Shown here piece by piece: positions 1 to 5,476 of a stretch of DNA of 5,503 bases; position 1 is the stretch's first letter, and each line of letters starts with the position of its first letter. A program made the position numbers and the translations under genes. The notes below the pieces were generated by a model, which saw only the letters and a program-made list of their open reading frames with translations, made no database searches and had not been told where the DNA came from. Origin of the DNA: Clostridia bacterium (GTDB lineage: Bacteria > Bacillota > Clostridia > Christensenellales > Borkfalkiaceae); assembly GCA_900769545.1 (NCBI GenBank), contig CAAGGZ010000094.1, positions 1 to 5,503 of the forward strand, read 5' to 3'.

Positions 1-524
1 TTGTTGTTCTTGCGGCTGCAATCGAACCAGAACCTTCCGTAAGAAAGATTGCAACGTTGTTGACGACGAGCATTGATACCAACAACTTCCTTACCGAATC
101 GCACGCAAAGCTGCGTCCCGTAGAAAGTCCTACGGCAGGCGTTTACCTTGCAGGCGTATGTCAGGGACCCAAGGATATTCCCGAAACGGTATCGCAGGCG
201 TCGGCTTGTGCGGCAAAAGTTATTGGTTTGCTCGTAAAAGATAAGTTAAAGACTAACCCTTGCGTAGCAAGCGCAGATGAAACTATGTGTAACGGTTGCA
301 GTCAGTGCGCAAACGTATGCGCTTACGGCGCAATCACTTATGAAGATAAAGAATTCCGTGTAGGTGGCGGTAAAACGGAAATCCGCCGCGTAGCGTCTGT
401 AAATCCTGCCGTATGTCAGGGTTGCGGTGCTTGTACGGTAACTTGTCCTTCGGGAGCTATGGACCTTAAAGGTTTCAGCTCGAAGCAGATCATGTCGGAG
501 GTAGAAGCAATATGCAAGATGTAA
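1..524 (+). CDS. hdrA: HdrA-type heterodisulfide reductase subunit A, C-terminal part (5' partial)
   Basis: The frame is open to the left edge (first whole codon at base 3), so this is the C-terminal ~174 residues of a longer protein; HdrA proteins are usually 650 residues or more. The TTG at 57 is not a real start, because HdrA-like sequence continues upstream of it. The HdrA hallmark LAGVCQGPKDIPETV lies at 147-191. It is followed by two ferredoxin motifs: CxxCxxCxxxCA at 288-320 (Ala after the last Cys instead of the usual Pro) and CxxCxxCxxxCP at 414-449. In the family, HdrA carries the FAD that bifurcates electrons between ferredoxin and a high-potential acceptor in soluble cytoplasmic complexes. 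Its FAD-binding and N-terminal cluster regions lie outside the window, so I cannot tell whether it is complete. It overlaps the MvhD gene by 13 bases. The family call is secure; the bifurcating role is inferred from the family. Confidence 0.93.
   Translation, partial: VVLAAAIEPEPSVRKIATLLTTSIDTNNFLTESHAKLRPVESPTAGVYLAGVCQGPKDIPETVSQASACAAKVIGLLVKDKLKTNPCVASADETMCNGCSQCANVCAYGAITYEDKEFRVGGGKTEIRRVASVNPAVCQGCGACTVTCPSGAMDLKGFSSKQIMSEVEAICKM
497..501 (+). promoter_or_regulatory. Ribosome binding site for mvhD, inside hdrA
   Basis: GGAGG lies 10 bases before the ATG at 512 and within the hdrA reading frame. It supports the ATG at 512 as the start even though this overlaps the hdrA stop at 522-524, and it implies translational coupling of the two subunits. 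Confidence 0.8.
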
Positions 525-967
525 CGACTGAAAAGAAAGAATTTACCCCGAATATCGTGGCGTTTTGTTGTAACTGGTGTTCCTATGCAGGCGCAGACCT
601 TGCAGGCTCTAGTCGTTTGACCTATCCTGCCAACGTAAAAATTATTCGTGTGCCTTGCTCTTGCCGAGTAAATCCTATGTTCGTTTTGAAGGCGTTCCAG
701 CAAGGCGCAGACGGCGTTATCCTTTGCGGTTGTCATCCTGGGGATTGCCATTACGTGACGGGCAACTATTATACCAGAAGAAGAATGGCGCTTTTGTATA
801 GCTTCCTCAACTATATGGGTATCGAAAAAGAACGTACCCGTGTGGAATGGGTTTCGGCTGCGGAAGGTGCAAAATTCTCGGCTGTTATGAACGATTTCGT
901 AAAACAGGTAACCGACCTTGGCGAAAACAAGCGTCTCACCGATTTACGTGTGAAGGAGGGCGAATAA
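512..967 (+). CDS. mvhD: MvhD/FlxD-type [2Fe-2S] electron-transfer subunit
   Basis: A complete 151-residue protein of usual MvhD length (about 140-150). MvhD carries a [2Fe-2S] cluster and passes electrons from a partner oxidoreductase (a hydrogenase in methanogens, the Flx NADH module in bacteria) into HdrA. Seen directly: CxxC at C20/C23 in the motif CNWCSYAGADLAG, C49 in the segment RVPCSCRVNP, and GCHPGDCHY with C74 and C79, followed by TGNYYTRRR and the EWVSAAEG segment near residue 112, all typical of the family. Cys19, Cys51 and Cys72 appear extra; C51 sits where many homologues have Gly (CSG). The start at 512 is supported by an upstream GGAGG. It overlaps hdrA by 13 bases and ends 1 base before the next gene, matching the frequent hdrA-mvhD pairing. 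Very confident in the family; the electron donor is inferred from the neighbours. Confidence 0.95.
   Translation: MQDVTTEKKEFTPNIVAFCCNWCSYAGADLAGSSRLTYPANVKIIRVPCSCRVNPMFVLKAFQQGADGVILCGCHPGDCHYVTGNYYTRRRMALLYSFLNYMGIEKERTRVEWVSAAEGAKFSAVMNDFVKQVTDLGENKRLTDLRVKEGE
953..960 (+). promoter_or_regulatory. Ribosome binding site for the FlxC-like gene
   Basis: AAGGAGGG lies 8 bases before the ATG at 969, within the last codons of mvhD. It favours residue 1 over the later in-frame Met8 (base 990) as the start. Confidence 0.8.
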
Positions 968-968
968 T

Positions 969-1946
969 ATGCGTGAAGTAGAAGTAAAAATGTTAGAACG
1001 CGCAAAATTGCTCTTAGAAAGCGGTGAAGTGGCTCGCGTAATCGGCTGGAAGAAGGGTGACTTCTGTTATGACCCTTCTCCTGCTTCCTTTGAAACGGTT
1101 GAAGAATTAAAGGATTTCGTTTACGATTGGTTCTGCGGAGCAAACCTTTCCAAGTATCTCATTCAGATGAGTAAAAAAGAAGGTAAAACGGCTATATTCT
1201 TGAAGCCTTGCGACACATATAGTTTTAATCAACTTGTCAAAGAGCATCGCATTAAGCGTGAAAACATTCACGTAATTGCAGTGGAATGTTTAGGCAAGCT
1301 TGATATTGCAAAAATCAAAGAAAAAGGCGTTTCGTTTGTTACGGGCGTTGAAGTGGAAGATAAAAAGGTGAAAGTGATTTCTTTGTACGGAGAAGAAACG
1401 CTTAATAAGCCTGAAATCGTACTTTCTAAATGCGCAGTTTGCAACAAGACGCATCAGGTTAAGGACGAAGAAATTATCGTGCATGAACGTCCCGAACGCG
1501 ACGTAAACCGTTTTGAAGAAGTAGAAAAATTGGAAGCGATGACGGAAGAAGAACGTTTTGCGTTCTGGCGTGAACAGCTCTCCAAATGTATTCGTTGCAA
1601 CGCTTGCAGAAACGTATGTCCTGCATGTTCTTGCGTGAAGTGCGTATTTGATAACCCTGCTTCGGGTATTGCGGCGAAAGCAAACGATGATAAATTTGAA
1701 GAACAGTTGTTCCATATTATTAGAGCGTTCCACGTAGCAGGCCGTTGTACGGACTGCGGCGAATGTAGCCGTGTTTGTCCTCAGAACATTCCTTTGCATT
1801 TGTTGAACAGAAAATTCATCAAGGATATTGATAATCTGTATGGCGAATATCAGGCAGGGGAAGAAGCGGAAGGTAAGACGCCTCTTACTTCCTACAAGGA
1901 AGAAGATACCGAACCGAACGACGTTTTTAACGGGGAGGCAAAATAA
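969..1946 (+). CDS. FrhB/FdhB-like protein with two [4Fe-4S] clusters (FlxC-like)
   Basis: A complete 325-residue cytoplasmic iron-sulfur protein with no signal peptide or membrane segment. The N-terminal ~170 residues resemble the F420 hydrogenase/formate dehydrogenase beta-subunit (FrhB/FdhB) fold: VIGWKKG near residue 24, a KPCDTYSF segment (C81) and VECLGK (C107), then a CAVC pair at 155-158. The C-terminal part holds two ferredoxin motifs: C207xxC210xxC213xxxC217P, followed by C220, C222 and C225, and C260xxC263xxC266xxxC270P. The last ~35 residues are acidic and probably flexible. Its position between MvhD and the next cluster protein matches an Flx-type set (FlxC by mirrored gene order, from memory), which relays electrons between an NADH-oxidising FlxA and MvhD/HdrA. 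FrhB proteins often bind a flavin; I cannot confirm that here. The family is fairly sure; the exact Flx letter is not, so no symbol is given. Confidence 0.8.
   Translation: MREVEVKMLERAKLLLESGEVARVIGWKKGDFCYDPSPASFETVEELKDFVYDWFCGANLSKYLIQMSKKEGKTAIFLKPCDTYSFNQLVKEHRIKRENIHVIAVECLGKLDIAKIKEKGVSFVTGVEVEDKKVKVISLYGEETLNKPEIVLSKCAVCNKTHQVKDEEIIVHERPERDVNRFEEVEKLEAMTEEERFAFWREQLSKCIRCNACRNVCPACSCVKCVFDNPASGIAAKANDDKFEEQLFHIIRAFHVAGRCTDCGECSRVCPQNIPLHLLNRKFIKDIDNLYGEYQAGEEAEGKTPLTSYKEEDTEPNDVFNGEAK
1934..1938 (+). promoter_or_regulatory. Ribosome binding site for the FlxB-like gene
   Basis: GGAGG lies 7 bases before the ATG at 1946. The previous stop and this start share one base (TAATG), so termination-reinitiation coupling is likely. 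Confidence 0.8.
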
Positions 1947-2983
1947 TGTTAAAGATTGCAAAAGATAGATTAAATGAGCTCTATGCAAAAATTGCCGAAA
2001 CGCAAGGTCTCTTTATTCCCATTAAAAAGGCAGGCGAAGTCAATTATGCAGTTTGGGGAGAAGGCAAAGAAGTTTCTTTGGAGACTTTAAAGACGGTGAA
2101 ATCGCCTAAAAATATGTTTTTCCCTCAATCGGAAAATTTGATGAAGTTCAAAACCGAAGGTAAGAACATTGAAATTATTGACGTTCGTGAAAAATGGGAC
2201 GAAAGAAAGCCTTTCGTTATGTTTGGCGTGAAAGCTTGCGACTATAAGGCAATCGAAGTGCTTGATAAAGTATTTCTTGCTGAGCCCGTAGATTCCTATT
2301 ATCAAAATAGAAGAGAATTGACAACGATTGTTACGTTGGCTTGTTCAAAGCCCGAAGAAAGTTGTTTCTGTAAGGTATTTGACATCGACGCTACTGCGCC
2401 TACAGGAGACGTAACGACTTGGATGGATAACGATAACCTTTATTGGCAAGCAAATACCGAAAAGGGTGAAGCGCTTACCGCGCTTGTAAAGGACTTGCTT
2501 TCCGATGGAGGCGAAGCAGAAGTTGCAGCACAGCAAGAGGCTACGAAGGTTATTATTGACAAATTGCCGTTCTCTAATCTCGATTTGAGCAAATTTAAGC
2601 CTGAAAATCTTAATGAATTGTTCGAAGCGAAAGAATGGGAAGAAATGAGCGAAGCTTGCTTAGGTTGCGGTACATGTACGTTTGTATGTCCTACCTGTCA
2701 GTGTTTCGATATTCGCGATTTCAAAACGCATGAAGGGGTAATTCGTTACCGTTGTTGGGATTCCTGTATGTATTCCGACTTTACTTTGATGGCACACGGC
2801 AACAGCCGTACAACGCAAATGCAGAGATTCCGTCAAAGATTTATGCACAAGCTTGTATATTATCCTTCGCAGAACGACGGTTTGTATTCCTGCGTAGGCT
2901 GCGGTCGCTGTGTAAACAAGTGCCCTCAGAGCTTGAATATCGTAAAAGTAATTAAAACGTTGGGAGGAAAAGAAAATGATTAA
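1946..2983 (+). CDS. AsrA/HydB-like 4Fe-4S dicluster protein (FlxB-like)
   Basis: A complete 345-residue protein resembling the iron-sulfur subunits of anaerobic sulfite reductase (AsrA) and archaeal sulfhydrogenase (beta subunit, HydB). The N-terminal ~200 residues are the family's characteristic domain: FIPIKK near residue 23, MFFPQSE at 57-63, a GVKACDY motif (C98) and a cysteine patch C133/C140/C142. The C-terminal part has two clusters: C238xxC241xxC244xxxC248P with C251 and C253 following, and C316xxC319xxC322xxxC326P. Between them lies the RCWDSC segment (C270, C274) and a HKLVYYP stretch typical of this family. An Ala/Glu/Gln-rich linker at about 186-200 joins the halves. Such proteins pair with an AsrB/HydG-type FAD-NAD(P)H subunit, which is exactly the next gene, overlapping by 8 bases. 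It probably carries electrons from that flavin toward MvhD/HdrA. The AsrA/HydB family call is confident; FlxB is the likely Flx name. Confidence 0.85.
   Translation: MLKIAKDRLNELYAKIAETQGLFIPIKKAGEVNYAVWGEGKEVSLETLKTVKSPKNMFFPQSENLMKFKTEGKNIEIIDVREKWDERKPFVMFGVKACDYKAIEVLDKVFLAEPVDSYYQNRRELTTIVTLACSKPEESCFCKVFDIDATAPTGDVTTWMDNDNLYWQANTEKGEALTALVKDLLSDGGEAEVAAQQEATKVIIDKLPFSNLDLSKFKPENLNELFEAKEWEEMSEACLGCGTCTFVCPTCQCFDIRDFKTHEGVIRYRCWDSCMYSDFTLMAHGNSRTTQMQRFRQRFMHKLVYYPSQNDGLYSCVGCGRCVNKCPQSLNIVKVIKTLGGKEND
2962..2967 (+). promoter_or_regulatory. Ribosome binding site for the FlxA-like gene
   Basis: GGGAGG lies 8 bases before the ATG at 2976 and inside the preceding gene. It fixes the start that overlaps the upstream stop (2981-2983) by 8 bases. 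Confidence 0.8.
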
Positions 2984-3803
2984 CGAAACTCTTATTCCCA
3001 AAGTGGGTGTTGTAACGGATATTCGTAAAGATACTCCTGATGTAAAAACTTTCCGTGTGGTTGGGACAGACGGTAAGAAATTGTTCCAGCATATGCCCGG
3101 TCAGTGCGCAATGGTATCCATTCCCGGGGTAGGGGAATGTATGTTTTCCATTACGTCTTCGCCTACAAACGAAGAATATATGGAATTTTCCATTAAAAAG
3201 TGCGGTTGCGTAACGGAAGTTATTCACGCGCTTGAAGTAGGCGCGCAGATTACGGTACGCGGACCTTACGGTAAAAATTTCCCCGTGGAAGAAGATTTTA
3301 AAGGTAAGGATTTGTTGTTTATTGCAGGCGGTATCGGTCTTGCTCCTTTGAGAAGCGTTATCAATTATGTTCGTCATTATCGTAGCAATTACGGTAAAGT
3401 GGTTATCGTATACGGCGCAAGAAGTAAAGACGATTTGGTGGATATTGATGAAATCCAGAACGAATGGGTAAATGAACCCAATATGGAAGTATATCTCACC
3501 ATCGACCGTCCTCAGGACGGCTGGGACGGGCATGTTGGCTTTGTTCCTGCCTATGTAAAAGAATTAGGCCTCAATCCTAATATGACGGCTGTGCTTTGTG
3601 GGCCTCCGATTATGATTAAGTTCACGCTTGCTGGCTTATTAGAACTCGGTTTTGATAAATCTCGCGTATATACGACGTTGGAGCTTCGCATGAAGTGTGG
3701 CGTTGGTAAGTGCGGCAGATGTAATGTGGGCGACAAGTTTGTATGTAAAGATGGTCCTGTATTCCGTATGACGGAACTTGACGAACTTCCTGATGAATAC
3801 TAA
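2976..3803 (+). CDS. flxA: FAD/NAD(P)H-binding oxidoreductase with [2Fe-2S] (FlxA/AsrB/HydG-like)
   Basis: A complete 275-residue member of the ferredoxin-NADP reductase superfamily, the likely NAD(P)H entry point of the complex. Order of domains: an FAD-binding beta-barrel (about 8-100) with PGQCAMVSIP and the flavin loop MFSITSSP (56-63), which lacks the classical RxYS arginine; an NAD(P)-binding domain (about 110-225) with AGGIGLAPLRS (117-127), VYGARSKDDL and CGPPIM (208-213); and a C-terminal [2Fe-2S] motif C241x4C246xxC249x7C257 in KCGVGKCGRCNVG, as in PyrK, AsrB and sulfhydrogenase gamma subunits. No acidic or basic fingerprint lets me choose NADH over NADPH with confidence; NADH is the precedent in Flx complexes. 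The neighbouring AsrA/HydB-like gene, MvhD and HdrA support FlxA rather than sulfite reductase: no AsrC siroheme subunit is present. PyrK is excluded by context. The family is secure and the symbol probable. Confidence 0.85.
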   Translation: MINETLIPKVGVVTDIRKDTPDVKTFRVVGTDGKKLFQHMPGQCAMVSIPGVGECMFSITSSPTNEEYMEFSIKKCGCVTEVIHALEVGAQITVRGPYGKNFPVEEDFKGKDLLFIAGGIGLAPLRSVINYVRHYRSNYGKVVIVYGARSKDDLVDIDEIQNEWVNEPNMEVYLTIDRPQDGWDGHVGFVPAYVKELGLNPNMTAVLCGPPIMIKFTLAGLLELGFDKSRVYTTLELRMKCGVGKCGRCNVGDKFVCKDGPVFRMTELDELPDEY

Positions 3804-3809
3804 GGAGAG
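3802..3809 (+). promoter_or_regulatory. Ribosome binding site for the Frd/HdrC-type iron-sulfur gene
   Basis: AAGGAGAG begins within the preceding TAA stop (3801-3803) and lies 6 bases before the ATG at 3816. It supports that start rather than Met4 (base 3825). Confidence 0.8.
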
Positions 3810-3815
3810 AAGAAC

Positions 3816-4490
3816 ATGGAAAAAATGGTAAACGTATTTCTTTTCGGTAAACGTTATCAAGTACCGGAAAGTTTGACGATTATGAAGGCGATGGAATATG
3901 CGGGGTATCAGCTTGTTCGCGGTTGCGGCTGTCGTAACGGTTTCTGCGGTGCTTGCGCTACGATTTATCGTATCAAAGGTCAACAGGAATTAAAAACCTG
4001 TCTTGCTTGCCAACAACAGGTAGAAGAAGGAATGTACGTGGCTACTTTGCCTTTCTTCCCGCTTGTAAAGCAAGTGTATGACATCAATCAAATTAAGCCT
4101 ACGCAACAGATTATGATGCAGTTGTATCCTGAAATTTATTCTTGTATCGGCTGTAATGCTTGCACGAAGAGCTGCACGCAGGAACTTAACGTTATGCAGT
4201 ATATTGCTTATGCGCAGCGTGGCGAATACGAAAAAGCGGCAGAAGAAAGCTTTGACTGCGTAATGTGCGGCGTATGCTCTTCACGTTGCCCTGCAGGTAT
4301 TTCGCATCCTCAAGTTGCACTTTTGACTCGTAGATTGACGGGTAAATATCTTGCTCCTCAAACCGAGCACCTTATCAATCGTGTTGCGGAAATTGACAGA
4401 GGGGATTGTAAGGCGGCGCTTGAAGCAATTATGAATACGCCTTTGGAAGAACAAAAACATCTCTATAACAATAGAGAAATCGAAAAATAA
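3816..4490 (+). CDS. Fumarate reductase-type iron-sulfur subunit with HdrC-like C-terminal half
   Basis: A complete 224-residue protein, close to the usual SdhB/FrdB length (about 230-250). The N-terminal part (about 5-75) is a plant-type ferredoxin domain with C39x4C44xxC47x14C62 for one [2Fe-2S], plus C37 and C65. The C-terminal part has C110xxC113xxC116xxxC120 (followed by Thr, not Pro) and C148xxC151xxC154xxxC158P. Classical SdhB has an incomplete third motif that binds [3Fe-4S]. Here all four cysteines are present, so a second [4Fe-4S] is expected, as in HdrC; the CVMCGVCSSRCP stretch is HdrC-like. The arrangement recalls the N-terminal part of methanogen thiol:fumarate reductase TfrB, without TfrB's HdrB-like CCG domains. 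It lies 12 bases after flxA and 12 before the flavoprotein, so it probably bridges HdrA to that flavoprotein. Function as an electron conduit is well supported; the terminal substrate is not. Confidence 0.8.
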   Translation: MEKMVNVFLFGKRYQVPESLTIMKAMEYAGYQLVRGCGCRNGFCGACATIYRIKGQQELKTCLACQQQVEEGMYVATLPFFPLVKQVYDINQIKPTQQIMMQLYPEIYSCIGCNACTKSCTQELNVMQYIAYAQRGEYEKAAEESFDCVMCGVCSSRCPAGISHPQVALLTRRLTGKYLAPQTEHLINRVAEIDRGDCKAALEAIMNTPLEEQKHLYNNREIEK

Positions 4491-4495
4491 GGAGG
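4489..4495 (+). promoter_or_regulatory. Ribosome binding site for the flavoprotein gene
   Basis: AAGGAGG starts within the preceding TAA stop (4488-4490) and lies 7 bases before the ATG at 4503. It makes the long N-terminal extension of the flavoprotein a genuine translated part rather than an over-called start. Confidence 0.8.
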
Positions 4496-4502
4496 TTGGC
4501 TT

Positions 4503-5476
4503 ATGTATCACTATACAGATGAACAATTAGAATCTATGAAAAAAGTGGAAGCAAGCCGTGCCTCCCGTATTGAAAAATTGCACGCGCGTATGACGGCGGA
4601 AGAGAAAGACGCTGTTTTGGCAGAGTTCCACCCCGATTATATTACCGCTGCGTATGAAGAATTGAAAGTTGGTCAAAATAAAGGTGGCAAAGTTCTGCAC
4701 GAGCTTGCTGCGTTGCTTCAAGGCCATTCCCGCATTAAGGATATGAAAATCGATCTTTCCAAAATCGATTATGACGTAGACGTACTTGTTATCGGCGGTG
4801 GCGGCGCAGGCTCTTCTGCTGCAATTGAAGCGCACGAACGCGGCGCAAACGTTATGATTGCAACCAAGCTTCGTCTTGGCGATGCAAATACGGCAATGGC
4901 GGAGGGCGGCATTCAGGCGGCAGACAAGCCCAATGATAGCCCTGCAACGCATTATCTTGACGCGCTCGGCGGTGGCCATTTCATGAATAAGCCGGAGCTT
5001 CTTTACAAGCTCGTAAATGAAGCACCTGAAGCAATTTTGTGGCTTAATAGACTTGGTGTTATGTTCGATAAGGAAGAAGACGGCACGATGGTTACCACGC
5101 ACGGTGGCGGTACGTCCAGAAAGCGTATGCATGCTTGCCGTGACTATTCTGGTTCGGAAATTATGAGAACGCTTCGTGACGAAGTGTTTAACCGCGGTAT
5201 TACCGTTGTTGACTTCACGGCGGCAATCGAATTGATTAAAGATACCGACGGAAAGGTTGCGGGTGCAGTCTTGATGAATATGGAAACGAAGGAAATCTTG
5301 ATTGCCAGAGCGAAAACGGTGGTTATCGCAACGGGTGGCGCAGGAAGATTGCATTATCAAGGTTTCCCCACGTCCAATCACTATGGCGCAACGGCTGACG
5401 GGCTTGTGCTTGCGTATCGTGCTGGTGCAAAGCTTTTGTATCCCGAAACGTTGCAGTATCACCCCACGGGCGCAGC
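4503..5476 (+). CDS. Fumarate reductase/succinate dehydrogenase-type flavoprotein, N-terminal half (3' partial)
   Basis: About 325 genuine residues of a flavoprotein that would normally exceed 540; the gene runs off the contig. Residues 1-90 are a charged, probably helical extension absent from classical FrdA/SdhA. The FAD-binding fold begins at DVDVLVIGGGGAG (91-103, GxGxxG). NTAMAEGGI (129-137) aligns with the FAD-contact loop where E. coli FrdA has its covalent-FAD His; here that position is Asn129, so FAD is probably non-covalent, as in L-aspartate oxidase and soluble fumarate reductases. Further family motifs are GGGTSRKRMH (201-210), DYSGSEIMRTL (214-224), VVIATGGAGRL (273-283) and the active-site QYHPTG (318-323). 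The catalytic Arg region lies beyond the break. Apparent residues after Ala325 (DRKSVV and stop at 5496-5498) are sequencing adapter. The iron-sulfur partner directly upstream argues against NadB. Likely reaction: reduction of fumarate or another enoate; the substrate is unproven. Confidence 0.85.

Noticed and set aside
57..59. TTG as a possible start of the first gene
   Set aside because: HdrA-like sequence continues in frame upstream to base 3 with no stop, and no ribosome binding site precedes the TTG; the gene is simply cut by the window edge.
1290..1988. A 232-codon open frame on the minus strand
   Set aside because: It lies opposite the FrhB-like gene, has no recognisable motif or ribosome binding site, and its Phe/Arg-rich composition is what the antisense of a Glu/Lys-rich gene gives.
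2952..3533. A 193-codon open frame on the minus strand
   Set aside because: It is antisense to the FlxA-like gene and shows no family resemblance.
1946..3803. Anaerobic sulfite reductase AsrAB
   Set aside because: The two proteins belong to the same families, but no AsrC siroheme subunit is present and the neighbours are HdrA, MvhD and a fumarate-reductase pair, so an Flx-type electron module fits better.
4527..5462. A 311-codon open frame on the minus strand
   Set aside because: It is antisense to the FAD-binding flavoprotein, whose motifs are unmistakable; the minus frame has no domain features and is open only because of codon bias.
4503..5476. L-aspartate oxidase (NadB)
   Set aside because: The FAD loop is NadB-like, but the long N-terminal extension, the dedicated iron-sulfur subunit upstream and the absence of nadA/nadC context favour a fumarate-reductase-type enzyme.
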